A DNA stretch of 64,000 bases, taken from the NCBI RefSeq assembly GCF_033568475.1, contig NC_133121.1:136184375-136248374 (forward strand). The letters are read 5' to 3'. This document shows, piece after piece, positions 12,190 through 23,653 of this stretch (position 1 is its first letter; each line of letters opens with the position of its first letter). Under the pieces are notes generated by a model that ran no database searches, had not been told where the DNA came from, and worked only from the letters and a program-made list of their open reading frames with translations. This DNA comes from Henckelia pumila (taxonomy: Eukaryota > Streptophyta > Magnoliopsida > Lamiales > Gesneriaceae). The translations under genes were made by a program, and so were the position numbers.

Positions 12190-13527
12190 TGTAGTAGCCC
12201 GTGCCCTAATTGAGTAATTAAAGGATTAATGCTAATTAATTGAATTAGGTATCGGACGGATCGGAAGCTCCGAAGGCACGATCGGAAGCTCCGAACAGGA
12301 TCGGAAGCTCCGATGAGCGATCGGAGGCACCGATGTTATTACGTCAGGCATGACGTGTGGTTGGATCGGAAGCTCCAATCAGGACCGGAAGCTCCGATCA
12401 CCCCTATCCGGAGTCAACAAGTGATATTTTGACACGTGGCAGATCAGGATCTTCGGAAGCTCCGATGGCAGGATCGGACGTTCCGATCGAGGTTCGGACG
12501 TTCCGATCAAGGATCGGAAGTTCCGATCGTTGTCTATAAATAGAAGGCCGAGACTTCACTTTCATTTGCCAATTCCGAGTTCTCCTTTCCTTTCTAGTCC
12601 TTTTGGAGCTGTTCTAGTCTTCTTAGGCTTGGTCCGGAGGTCGGAGAGGCGTTCGGTAGTCGTAGCGGAGTCGTGCCCAAGTTCTGGAGGCATCGACATC
12701 AAAGGGCTAACGACGGACGAAGGTATAGCTTTGCTCCCTATAAATATTTAGGAGTATGCAATAGCTTAGTTAAGGCTTTTAGAGCACTTTGATGATAGTA
12801 GTATCATTTGGCAGTGTAGAGCAGACTATAGGCGTGGACCTAGAGTTGGTAGAGCTTGCACTGTATTGAGGTACGAAAGTACTGTTCGAGATATCCTGAC
12901 TGAGTATGCATGTATTATGTGACTGCATGATTTATATGTCATGATATTACGTTGCATTCATTTGCATCTTGCTGTATCTCCTTCGAGATGTCTGTTAGTA
13001 GGGTTGTACCCTATCCTGTTAGTGGATGGACTTCCATCGATTTGGGTCCGGCGTATCCACGATTATCTCGGTATGGGAGCCACCTCCTGAAGCGACGGCA
13101 CAGCGTGCTACATACCAGGGCCCGGTCTGTCTCTGTTATCTGATCCTTGACCTCGAGCCTATAGGGAGTTCACTTTGCATGCATGTATACTCATACTCTC
13201 GCACTGAGCGTTTTATGCTCACGTCTCGTACTCTGTATTTTCTGGACACCCTATTCCATGGGGCAGGTTTGCGATTGGACGAGGAGGGTGGATCCAGGAG
13301 GGGCTAGTCAGTGGTTGGCCAGCTGGAGCTTCGTCTAGGTTTTATTACTGTTGTTTGGGTTTATACAGCTATTCGATTTGGTTGTATATTATTGGATAAT
13401 TACAGATTCCTTTACTTGGGATTGTATAATGTTATTGGATTCCGCAGTTTTATTCTGATATCTGTTTAATTAAGTTAATTGCATGCATAAGTTCTGTTTA
13501 GTAGGTGATCCGGGTAAGGGTCACTAC
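12190..13527 (+). repeat. Element B 3' LTR (1338 bp), with dyad array
   Basis: Full-length partner of 6234-7573, with the dyad array at about 12249-12530 and TATAAATA at 12535-12542. It ends ACTACA at 13527, directly before the TGACC duplication. Confidence 0.95.
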
Positions 13528-14370
13528 ATGACCAGTCTCTCCACAACGGAAACAAGCTCCAGAAGCTCTACGGCACTTGTCGGATGGATGGTTCTTCCCA
13601 TAGTGATCACACTTGTCCTTCTTACCATAACGGACAACACCTCCAGAACCAGAGGAAGAAGAAGATCCAGACTTCTTGAAAGTTTGGGCACGGGGACCCA
13701 AAGAACTAGCAGGCCTCGACTGAGGGAAAGACCTGTTCTGCCGAATGCTGTCCTCCGCCTAGTGACAACGGCTCACCAAACCCTCGTAGGACATGTCATC
13801 GCCAACCGCCACACGGTCATGGTTCTCAGGGTTAAGGCCCTGAAGGAACAGATTATACTTCATCTCTGAGCTATCAGCAATCTCGGGGCAATAGGATAGC
13901 AGATCAAAGTACCTCTGCTGATACTCATCGATAGACATGGCTCCCTATCGTAAACTCAGTAGCTCACCTGCCTTCGACTGTCGGAGTGCAGGAGGAAAAT
14001 ACCGCTTTTGGAAAGCTGTGCGGAACTCGGCCCAGGTGGCCACTCCTCTCGCCGCAACAAAAGGTGCAGAAGTAAACCTCCACCACCTGCGCGCACGCCC
14101 ATCCAGAAGATAGCCAAGGGTCTCTACCTTCTGCTCCTCGGTGCATTGGAAAGTCTGAAAAGTCGTCTCCATGCGGTCTAACCAGTTCTCCGCATCCTCC
14201 GGAGACTCACCTCCAACTAAGGGCTTAGGACCCATAGCTAAGAATCGACGCACAGTGAAACGCTCGTCGTCATGATGACGATGACGCCGTTCTCGATGAG
14301 GCTCCCGGTCGGCATCACCCCAACGCCCACCAACACTGCCATGAGAACTCCGGTCGTCACGATTTTCCAT
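13528..14370 (-). pseudogene. Element A gag, broken
   Basis: From ATG 14370 downwards it matches the gag of element B ([31 protein letters not shown]). TAG stops lie at 13945-13947 and 13759-13761. The first zinc knuckle has CDHYGKNH in place of CDHCGKNH. The gene is cut at 13528 within the second knuckle (CFRCGETGH) by element B and continues at 6233. Confidence 0.9.
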
Positions 14371-14418
14371 CTACAAAAATACCTCAAGATGAGACTAAAT
14401 CCCAAGAATTCTTTTGCA

Positions 14419-14431
14419 TGCTCTGATACCA
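14419..14431 (-). other. Primer-binding site of element A (tRNA-iMet)
   Basis: TGGTATCAGAGCA on the minus strand, four bases from the 5' LTR end at 14436. Confidence 0.88.
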
Positions 14432-14435
14432 TAAA

Positions 14436-15748
14436 TGTAGTGACCCTTACCCGGATCACCTACTAAACAGAACTTAGGAATGCAATTAACTTAATTAAAT
14501 AGATATCAGAATAAAACTGCGGAAACCATAAACAATAAACAATCCCAAGTAAAGGAATCTGTAATTTATCCAAATAATATACAACCAAATCTAATAGCTG
14601 TATAAACCCAAACAACAGTAATAAAACCTAGACGAAGCTCCAGCTGGCCAACCACTGACTAGCCCCTCCTGGATCCACCCTCCTCGTCCAATCGCAAACC
14701 TGCCCCATGGTATAGGGTGTCCAGAAAATACAGAGTACGAGACGTGAGCATAAAACGCTCAGTACGAGAGTATGAGTATACATGCATGCAAAGTGAACTC
14801 CCTATAGACTCGAGGTCAAGGATCAGATAACAGAGACAGACCGGGCCCTGGTATGTAGCACGCTGTGCCGTCGCTTCAGGAGGTGGCTCCCATACCGAGA
14901 TAACTGTGGATACGCCGGACCCAAATCGATGGAAGTCCATCCACTAACAGGATAGGGTACAACCCTACTAACAGACATCTCGAAAGAGATACAGCAGGAT
15001 GCAAATGAATGCAGCATAATATCATGGCATATAAATCATGCAGTCACATAATACATGCATACTCAATCAGGATATCTCGAACAGTACTTTCGTACCTCAA
15101 AAATAGTACAAGCACTACCAACTCTAGGTCCACGCCTATAGTCTACTCTACACTGCCAAATGATACTACTATCATTAAAGTGCTCTAAAAGCCTTAACTA
15201 AGCTATTGCATACTCCTAAATATTTATAGGAAGCAAAAGCTATACCTTCGTCCGTCGTTAGCCCTTTGATGTCGATGCCTCCAGAACTTGGGCACAACTC
15301 CACTACGACTATCGAACGCCTCGCCGACCTCCGGACCTAGCCTAAGAAGACTAGAACAGCTCCAAAAGGACTAGAACGGAAAGGAAAACTCGGAATTGGC
15401 AAATGAAAGTGAAGCCTCGGCCTTTTATTTATAGACAACGATCGGAACTTCCGATCCTTGATCGGAACGTCCGATCCTGCCATCGGAGCTTCCGAAGATC
15501 CTGATCTGCCACGTGTCAAAATATCACTTGTTGACTTCGGATAGGGGTGATCGGAGCTTCCGGTCCTGATCGGAGCTTCCGATCTTGCCAATCTTCATGG
15601 ATGACGTAAAATGATCGGAGCTTCCAATCCTGCATCGGAGCTTCCGATCCTGTTCGGAACTTCCGAACCTACCTTCGGAGCTTCCGAACTCTATTCAAGT
15701 AATTATGATTAATCCCTTAATTACTGATTTTGGGTACGGGGTACTACA
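14436..15748 (-). repeat. Element A 5' LTR (1313 bp), with dyad array
   Basis: Matches 1187-2519 but lacks one 20-bp dyad unit. The dyad array lies at about 15440-15690, and TATAAATA on the minus strand at 15426-15433. It ends at 15748, next to the GATTC duplication. Confidence 0.95.
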
Positions 15749-15753
15749 GATTC

Positions 15754-18700
15754 TTACTACCACTAGCATCTGCAGAGATTTGGAGATGCAGTTACAGGGA
15801 CATAATATCAGAGCAGATTTTGTGGTTTTACCGTTGACTGGATTCGATATGATTTTGGGTATGGATTGGTTGTCAGTCAACGGAGCAGTGATTGATTTTT
15901 GGCAGAGGACAGTGGCAGTGAAACCAGTGGTAGGCGATCAGTTTGTTTTCTATGCATATCCGAGCAGTGAGATCTCGCCTGTTATCTCTTATACACGTGC
16001 GAGGAAGTTATTGAGACGTGGTTGCTAGGGGTTTCTCGCTAGTGTAGTCACTTCATCAGAACCACCTAGCAGATCATTGTCAGATATAGATGTGGTTTGT
16101 GACTTTTCAGATGTCTTTCCGGAGGACGTTTCGGGAGTCTCACCAGCTAGAAAGGTGGAGTTCAGTATTGATCTGATACCAGGTACTGTGCCTATCTCTA
16201 AGGCACCGTATCGACTTGCTCCTACTGAGATGAAAGAGTTGAAGGAGCAGATTCAAGAGTTGTTGGAGAAGGGCTTTATTCGTTCTAGCTTTTCTCCTTG
16301 GGGAGCTCCAGTGTTGTTTGTGAAGAAAAAGGATGGTAGCATGAGACTTTGTATCGATTACCGAGAGCTCAAAAGGGTCACTGTGAAGAACAAGTATCCA
16401 CTGCCGAGGATTGAGGATTTGTTCGATCAATTGCAGGGAGCTTCGGTTTTCTCTAAGATCGATCTGCGATCTGGCTATCATCAGTTGAGGATCAGAGATG
16501 CAGATATGTCCAAGACTGCTTTCCGGACACGCTATGGGCATTACAAGTTCTTAGTAATGCCGTTTGGATTGACCAATGCTCCAGCGGTTTTCATGGATCT
16601 CATGAACCGCGTATTTCAGCCGTACTTAGATCAGTTTATCATAGTCTTTATTGATGATATCTTGATCTACTCGATGAGCATTGAGGAGCATAGACAGTAC
16701 TTGCAGACAGCATTGCAGACTTTGAGGGAGCATCGACTGTATGCAAAATTTAGTAAGTGCGAGTTTTGGCTAGAGCAGGTGGCATTTCTTGGCCATATAG
16801 TTTCGAATGATGGGATAGCGGTGGATCAGATGAAAGTGCAGGCAGTGCAGGATTGGGGAATTCCGAAGAATGCTTCAGAGATTCGCAATTTCTTGGGTTT
16901 AGCAGGCTACTACCGGAAGTTCATCAAGGGTTTTTATTCTATTGCAGTACCCTTGACTTCCTTGACCAAGAAAAATGCGAAGTTTATATGGAGTTCAGAC
17001 TGTCAGAGGAGCTTTAATCAACTTAAATAAGCACTCACAACTGCACCAGTGTTGGCAATGCCTGTTCCACACGAGGAGTTAGTGGTTTACATGGACGCGT
17101 CTAAGCTTGGGTTGGGCGCCGTATTGATGCAGAGTGACCGAGTCATTGCCTATGCGTCGAGACAGTTGAAGATTCATGAGCAGAACTATCCGACGCATGA
17201 CTTGGAGCTAGCAGCAGTGGTTTTTGCTTTGAAAATCTGGAGGCACTATCTGTATGGTGAGAAGTTCAAGATTTTCACAGACCACAAGAGTCTCAAGTAC
17301 TTCTTCACACAGAAGGAGTTGAACATGAGACAGCGCCGATGGTTGGAATTAGTTAAGGATTATGACTGTGACATTAGCTACCATCCGGGTAAGGCTAATG
17401 TAGTGGCTGATGCATTAAGTCGGAAGACTTCAATGGTATCTTGTGTGACAGTTCAGTTGCCACTTCAGGAGGAGAATCAGAGATTTGAGCTGGAGTTTTA
17501 CTCGAGCAGTCAGGCACCGAGTTTGGCAGTGTTAGTGGTACAGCCGAATCTTCGAAATCGTATCAGAGTTGGACAGCCTGCAGATGAGGAGTTGCAGGGA
17601 TTGAGGCAGAGAGATGAAGCCAAGAGCGGGCTTTTCTATACAGTTGTTGATGGTATCGTTCAGTACCGTGGTCGTATGTGGTACCGAACGTTGATCAGTT
17701 GAGGATTGAGATCTTGACAGAGGCTCATACATCTCCGTATTCCATTCACCTCGGAAGTACGAAGATGTATAGAGATTTGCAGTCATTGTATTGGTGGCCC
17801 GACATGAAGAGAGATATTGGCCGATTTGTATCAGAGTGCTTGACTTGTCAGCAGGTAAAAGCAGAGCATCAACGTCCTGCAGGGTTACTTAATCCTCTAC
17901 CCATTCCGGAGTGGAAGTGGGAGAACATCACGATGGACTTTGTAGTTGGCCTTCCGAGGAGTACTAGAGGATGTACAGCTATTTGGGTGATCGTGGATAG
18001 ACTCACCAAGTTAGCTCATTTTTTGCCGGTGAGGACTAATTACTCATTGACGCAGTATGTAGAGCTTTACATCAAGGAGATTGTTAGACTGCATGGCATA
18101 CTAGTGTCGATAGTATCGGACAGAGATCCGAGATTTACGTCTGCATTCTGGAAGAGTTTGCACACAGCTTTGGGAACTCGGCTATTATTCAGTACAGCGT
18201 TCCATCCCCAGACAGATGGTCAGTCGGAGAGGGTGATCCAGATTCTTGAGGATCTACTGAGAGCTTGTGTCATTGATTTTCAGGGCTCTTGGGAGACTAG
18301 ACTACCATTAGTGGAGTTTACCTATAACAACAGTTTTCAGTCGTCTATAGGTATGGCTCCTTATGCAGCTCTCTACGGGAGGAGATGTAGATCGCCAGTG
18401 CATTGGGATGAGGTTGGCGAGAGGATTTTACTTGGTCCCGAGATTGTACAGCAAACTGCCGATATTGTGACACAGATACAGGATCGTATGAGGACAGCTC
18501 AGAGTCGTCAGAAGAGTTATGCTGATACTCGACGACGAGATCTTGGGTTTGTAGTAGGTGATCATGTGTTTTTGAAAGTATCACCTATGAAAGGGGCGAT
18601 GAGATTTGGTCGCAGAGGCAAGTTGAATCCGAGATATATTGGGCCATTTGAGATCTTGGAGAGAGTTGGCACTTTGGCATACCGTTTAGCACTACCGTCA

Positions 18701-18973
18701 GGGCTTGCAGCAGTGCACAACGTTTTCCATGTATCCATGCTTCGGAGATACATCTCTAATCTGACGCATGTGTTGGATTACGAGCCTTTGCAGTTAGCAC
18801 CAGATCTAGCATTTGAGGAGAGGCCTGTTCGTATCTTAGCCAGAGATGAGCGGAGATTGAGGACGCGGGTCATACAGATGGTCAAAGTCCAGTGGCAGAA
18901 TCATTCCGAGAAGGAAGCCACTTGGGAGACCGAGGCAGACATGAGGACTCGCTACCCGAAGTTATTCAAGTAA
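15754..18973 (+). pseudogene. Element C pol: protease end, RT, RNase H, integrase, chromodomain-like tail; broken
   Basis: The frame continues the protease cut at 1186 (FDMILGMDWLSVNGA). There is a TAG at 16026-16028. RT follows ([29 protein letters not shown] near 16650) up to a TAA at 17028-17030. RNase H comes next ([24 protein letters not shown]). A one-base frameshift lies near 17680. Integrase then runs to 18973 with the [11 protein letters not shown] finger, [12 protein letters not shown] and GQSERV core segments and the EATWETEADM tail. Three breaks plus the insertion make it non-functional. Confidence 0.92.
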
Positions 18974-19001
18974 GCACTTTAATTTCGAGACCGAAATTCA
19001 A

Positions 19002-19024
19002 TTTAAGGGGGGGGGGGGGGGAAT
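19002..19024 (+). other. Element C polypurine tract with a run of 15 G
   Basis: A TTTAA stretch is followed by 15 consecutive G and AAT, directly before the LTR start TGTAACACCC at 19025. The G run is unusually long for a polypurine tract and probably varies in length. Confidence 0.75.
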
Positions 19025-21591
19025 TGTAACACCCGAAAATTTTAATACGTAAATTTTCATGCATAATTAAGGAAAATAATTATTTAAAATTTATATTTGG
19101 GTTAAATGTCATTTATGTGTTATTATGTGAATTATATGCATGATTTAATTTATTTTAGCATTTAACTCGCTATTTTAGAATTTTAGATTTTTAAGAAATT
19201 ATTGGTTTTGATCGCGTAGACGGGACTGTGAACGGACGAGATACCAAAATTCTTAGCCAAAAATATTTTATGAGTTTTATGAGCCTTAAAATATTATTTT
19301 AATATATTTTTGTCAAGAAAATTTTAGTATTTTATTATATGTTTATTTAAGGGTTGATTTTTAGCCAAAATTAGCCACTTTATTGACTTTTATTAATTTT
19401 TAAAAATACCCTAAATTAGTATTTCGGGATTTATACTTTTATATCAGATTAGTGGGTATTTTGAATATTTTAAAATCTTATGTTTATGTTATATTATCTA
19501 CCTAACTAAATTATATCTATTATTAACCTAATCTACCCAAAATAATCCCCCAAAAATCCCTCCAACCCTACGTTTCTAGTGAGTAGCCACCTCCATCATA
19601 TCCCTCACCTCCATTCTCACGCTTCAGCAGAAAAATTCACACCATAGCCAAAGTTTTCAAGGTTTTCAAGAAAACAAGAAGATCCGTTCGTCTCAGAGCG
19701 CCGTACACGCGATTATAGTCTCGTTTCTTCTTTCATCTTCATCTAAGGCGTATCTATTCTTTTGTTTGAACACGATATAAGCTACTACTCACCATGATGG
19801 TTTATTTCAGATTGTTAGCATGAAATTTTCGAATTTATGCATTGTATTAATATTTTGATGCATGTGTTTGTGTTTCTTGCCATGACTCACGCCTTTTTTC
19901 TGACATGGATCGGTCCAGGGCTGTTGAAGGTTGGTTCAAGGGTCTGTTAGGTCCTTTAGGACCGAACCGTGGCTGGGTTAGAGTCGGTTAAGGGCTAGGC
20001 CGATCAGGAGAAGGGTTGGTTGTGTTGTTGGCTCGGTTTAGGGCTGTTAGGAAGAGTGGTCGGCTGGCCCATGCATGACCATGAACCAGCCGACTAGATG
20101 CTAGGTTAGGACCGGCAGGACCCTGGGAAGGTCCTGCCGATGGCGCAGCAAGGCGGCAGCAGCCCTGGAAGGGCTGCTGCTCGCGGCCGAGGGGAAAAGG
20201 GAAAGGGGGGGATCGAGTTGGGCTATGGGTGGGGGTTGGGTTGGGTCCTGGGGGTCTGGGTCGGGTCTGGGTAGTAGCAGGGTCGGGTCAGGTGGTTCGG
20301 GTCCGGGTTAGGTAGGTCGGGTTCGAGTATTTTAATTTTTAAGTATTTAATAGTTTAAGTGTATTTTGGGCTTTAATAATTAGTTAGAAAATTATTTGGG
20401 CCTTAAATAATTTATTTAAGTTAGCCTAATAATTTTTATGGGCTTGGGAGCCCATGAATATTTTTGGGCCAATCAGTGGATTTTGGGCCAGTCTAGAATT
20501 TTTTTGTGTTTAATTAAGTTAATGGGCTTAAATATTTTATTTGTGCCCAGTTAAGTTTAATTAAATTATTTGGGCTAAAAAAATATGATTATTGGGTTTT
20601 ATTTAAGTTTAATGGGCCTAGATGAGTGACCAGCAGTCTGGACCAACCCATGAAAAATAAATAAGTCCGAAATATATATTTAATTATTTTTATGCATGAA
20701 GTCTATTTTAAGTATATTATGAAAAATTAATTAAATATATATTACGGACATATTTTCAGTGCATGCATTCATGAAATTTCTTATGTATATAATTATATAA
20801 ATGATGAACAATAAAATATTTTGGTGAAAATTGAAGTATGTGTGACATAGGGGTGGTTTTCCACCATATGATTCGGTAGTTTTACTACCATAGGGGTGGT
20901 TATCCACCATATGATTCGGTAGTTTACTACCATAGGAGGTGATTTATCACCGCCATCGTACGTTGGTTCAGGAGACTGATTAGTCGGCACATGAGCGTCA
21001 CACTTATGGATAGGACCATTTTCAGGTTTCAAAAGCATTGCTCAATCTTGTTATATATGATGAAGAAATAATATGTTTATGATTATGGTTATGATTCAGT
21101 TTATGATTCAGCAGTTTTATTATGTGATGAAAATATTTCCATGCATGCTCATATACATGTATATGCATTAGTAATTATGTGATGCATTATTTTTAACCTT
21201 GTTATAAAAGATTAGACATGTTGAGCCCCTAGGCTCACTACGCTTATATGGTGCAGGAGAGCATGATGACGTTTATGTAGCTCCTACCGGTGGTGAGGAC
21301 TTATGAGCTCACGGAGCAGTGGACCCCGTGACCGTCGCAGCTATTTAGTTTATTATGTTGAGTTTTGAAACATGTTTTATTTTATTATTGTTTCCGCATA
21401 TGAGATTTTTCAACAGCATTGTTTATTATTTTAAATTAATGCATGAAACATTTTTAAGGATTTATTTATTTAATTTTTTTTAGGTTATTTAAGAAAAAGT
21501 ATGTTATTTTTATATACATATATGTATGGGCATGTATGTATAATAGTATTATAAAAAAAAAATTCCGCATTTATTAGTAGTAGGCGTTTCA
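19025..21591 (+). repeat. Element C 3' LTR (about 2.57 kb)
   Basis: Starts TGTAACACCC after the polypurine tract and ends GGCGTTTCA at 21591, where sequence of another LTR family begins. It aligns in blocks with the solo LTR at 58186-61208: GATCGCGTAGRCGGG, the TATTTTATGAGTTT block, and the GAGCCYCTAGGCTCACTA block near 21225. It contains two perfect hairpins (20113-20139 and 20156-20180). The small open frames in it are incidental. Confidence 0.85.
20113..20180 (+). other. Two perfect hairpins in element C LTR
   Basis: CGGCAGGACC/GGTCCTGCCG (20113-20139, loop CTGGGAA) and GCAGCAGCCC/GGGCTGCTGC (20156-20180, loop TGGAA). The same kind of hairpin with other stem sequences but a like loop recurs in the solo LTR near 59300 and 59490. 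Confidence 0.7.
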
Positions 21592-22281
21592 TCCTAGGTT
21601 CCAAGCCTATATTCAAAAGTTCACCGTATCACTACTTAAATTCTATAAGCCTTAACTAAGCTAATAAGTACTCCCAAAACTTAAATAGATTTCCGAACCA
21701 TACCTTCGTCCGTAGATAGCCCTTTGGAGTCGCTAGTCCCGGATGACTATAACCACACCTTGGTTATTCCAGAACCTCTATTATAACCGATAGGACCCTC
21801 AAGTGTATATCTCACACTATATAACTGAAGAAGGAACCTCGGGAATTCGTAATTCAAATGAAATCAGACAAGCCCTATTTATAGGCAAAATTCCCGGCCA
21901 GGATCGGAACCACCGATCTCGAGATCGGAGCTTCCGATCCAGCTCACACCTTGCATGCATGACACGCCGGGATCGGAACGTCCGATCCGACGATCGGAAC
22001 TTCCGATCTCGCCTCCGATCAACATTTGTCAAAACTCGTGGCTGAGTCATCGGGTAAAGCTGGAAGCCGGAGATCGAAACGTCCGTTCCAGGATCAGAGC
22101 TTCCGATCTCGGTGCTTCCGCTGAGCTTCCGAAGTGGCTGGGATCGGAGCTTCCGATCCGGCCCAAAGTCAAAAACCAAAATTCTCTTCCGAAGTCCAAT
22201 AACACTTCGAAAATGATTAATTACCAACCTTTAATCATGTTTATCATATTATTATCTTAAAATGGAATTTGGGTTACTACA
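21592..22281 (-). repeat. LTR fragment D of the TCGGA family, host of element C
   Basis: On the minus strand it begins TGTAGTAACCC at 22281, carries TCGGA/TCCGA dyads (21902-22160) and a TATAAATAGGG box, then the part aligned with the R-U5 of A and B (CGAAGGTATGG, AGCTTAGTTAAGGC, TAGGCTTGGAACC). It stops at 21591 against element C. The rest must lie beyond the 5' end of C, outside the window. It is more diverged than A and B; whether it was a solo LTR or part of a full element cannot be seen. Confidence 0.8.
21902..22160 (-). promoter_or_regulatory. TCGGA/TCCGA dyad array of LTR D
   Basis: About nine diverged dyads (ATCGGAACGTCCGATC, ATCGGAGCTTCCGATC and others) lie upstream of a TATAAATA box. 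This array has clearly different spacers from A and B, so it supports conservation of the dyads themselves. Confidence 0.55.
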
Positions 22282-22790
22282 GGGTAATGATAAAAATTTA
22301 TTACATACATACACACATGCATAACACAATATGGATATAAGTTAGATCGATGCAATTACTTAAGAGTGCATATCCAAAAGTGTGTGTTTGTTCTAACATG
22401 AGATGTTCATAAATTTTTCAGTGAACGTCGCACACAAAAAAAAAAATACAATGTCCCCTTAGGACAGTGTTATAAAGACAACACTAAAATTTCTCATAAA
22501 CATGACATAAGGAGATTTTTTTTATTTTTAAAAAGGATAATATATCATCAATGTTTATTAGCATATATGACCAGGTTTCAAAAACCAACAAATTTGATGT
22601 TAATGAAAACTGAAATCAGGATGGCACGTAGCTTGGATAAGGGATTCAAATATGAATTTGGTGTCCATTGTGAGCATTGACGGAGCCATAAACTCAATTA
22701 AGACCGACGAAAATGATTTTTTTTTTATCGGACTAAAGGACGGTGTGAGTAAATCATTTAAAAAAAAAACTGTTATTACAAATTTGATAG
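22282..22790. other. Intergenic, AT-rich, no gene seen
   Basis: Homopolymer runs and degenerate transposon-like sequence. A TGACGGAGCC motif near 22675 looks like a hAT end without a visible partner. Confidence 0.4.
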
Positions 22791-22798
22791 ATTAACAT

Positions 22799-23653
22799 CA
22801 GTGGTGTATTCAGGATTTTCAACCAGGAGGAACGAATTCAATAAATTAAAAAAAAATATTACAACACAAAATGTATAATAAAAAGTCATATATTAACTTC
22901 ATATGATTTACAATAACGCACTCCGAAATTTCATAGTTTGAAAATGTTGAATAATAGTTTTAATATCAACTCTATCATACACATCACGCTTAATATATGG
23001 TATCAAACCATTATCTAACACATCATCTCCCAACCGATTACGAGGTGATATTTTGATTATTTTTATTGTTGAAAACTCTCTCTACAATAGCAGTTACAAC
23101 AAGTAATAACATTGTTAACTTTAAAAGTAAATATATCAAATGATATAATCGATTTTTATTCGATTGGAACATTATTTTAACAAGCTCGCTAATCTCCACA
23201 CCCTTAGAGAACTGATTGTTACTTTGCATGTCAAAAATAAAGTTATGAAGTTGATACTCAAGATGCATTAAATCCATCAAGAAGAAATCTGGTGGATAAA
23301 ATTGAGTAAACTGAATTAAATTTCCCATGTCACATTCAAGCATAAAAGACATTTCGTTTTCCAAAAAAATAAATATGAGCCAATACAAAGCATATTGTCA
23401 AATCTATTATAGTCTAAAATAAATTTATTCTCATCTTATTCATCAAAAATCATCTTAATCAATATAAAATTAAATCAACATTCTAAAATATATTATATAT
23501 ATATATAGTACTAAGTTTTTTAAAAAAAAATTCAATGGATCGGTCGCACAATTAATTTATATTTAAAAGATATATTATGCATATAATACTAAAAAGTTTT
23601 ATAATTTCAAGGGGGCAGTCGCACTCTTTTAGGAACATGTAGGTCCGTCACTG
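22799..23653 (-). mobile_element. hAT transposon fossil (855 bp)
   Basis: Ends are CAGTGGTG and the inverse of CAGTGACGG, and the 8-bp duplication is perfect: ATTAACAT at 22791-22798 and 23654-23661. An 8-bp duplication with CAGTG ends is typical of hAT elements. The inside carries a decayed transposase C-terminus, so this is an internally deleted autonomous copy. Confidence 0.88.
22915..23390 (-). pseudogene. hAT transposase C-terminal dimerisation region, decayed
   Basis: The minus strand reads FYPPDFFLMDLMHLEYQLHN, then ISELVKIM...NRLYHLIYLLLKLTMLLLVVTAIVERVF. That is the hAT dimerisation motif (expected LxxLxLVLPVATASVERxFS). After a frame break comes NRLGDDVLDNGLIPYIKRDV, the usual end of this plant transposase. 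No start and no upstream catalytic part is present. Confidence 0.85.

Larger units (their letters stand above)
6234..13527 (+). mobile_element. Element B: nearly intact Ty3/gypsy LTR retrotransposon inside element A
   Basis: Complete structure: 5' LTR 6234-7573, primer site 7578-7590, gag-pol 7639-12054, polypurine tract 12177-12189, 3' LTR 12190-13527. The duplication is perfect: TGACC at 6229-6233 and 13528-13532. The LTRs differ at about a dozen positions by eye (roughly 99% identical), so this is the youngest insertion of the stack. It landed inside the second zinc-knuckle coding sequence of its close relative A, in the opposite orientation. Confidence 0.97.
1187..15748 (-). mobile_element. 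Element A: Ty3/gypsy LTR retrotransposon inserted in element C, itself split by element B
   Basis: The element is bounded by LTRs 1187-2519 (3' LTR) and 14436-15748 (5' LTR), both starting TGTAGTACCCC and ending GGGTCACTACA on the element strand. The flanking duplication is perfect: GATTC at 1182-1186 and 15749-15753. It has a tRNA-iMet primer site (14419-14431) and a polypurine tract (2520-2532). Its internal part is close to element B but degenerate, with stops at 13945, 13759, 3855, near 3706 and 3192 and a damaged first zinc knuckle (CDHY for CDHC). By eye the two LTRs differ at about 22 positions plus a 20-bp indel, so A is older than B. Confidence 0.95.
1..21591 (+). mobile_element. Element C: Ty3/gypsy chromovirus-like LTR retrotransposon, 5' end outside window, split by element A
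   Basis: Order seen: gag (3-840), a probable intron (841-1033), the start of the aspartic protease (1034-1186), a foreign insert (1187-15748), then the rest of the protease, reverse transcriptase, RNase H and integrase (15754-18973), a polypurine tract (about 19002-19024) and the 3' LTR (19025-21591). The C-terminal VKVQWQ...EATWE motif after the integrase resembles the chromodomain-like tail of Tekay/Del chromoviruses; the lineage is inferred from that. The 5' LTR and start of gag lie left of the window. The element is dead: in-frame stops at 231-233, 16026-16028 and 17028-17030, and a frameshift near 17680. Its 3' boundary lies inside a different LTR (21592-22281), so C inserted into that LTR. 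Confidence 0.88.

Noticed and set aside
20793-21038. 81-codon frame in the element C LTR
   Set aside because: It lies in non-coding LTR sequence with repeated GGGGTGGT/CCACCATATG blocks and has no domain.
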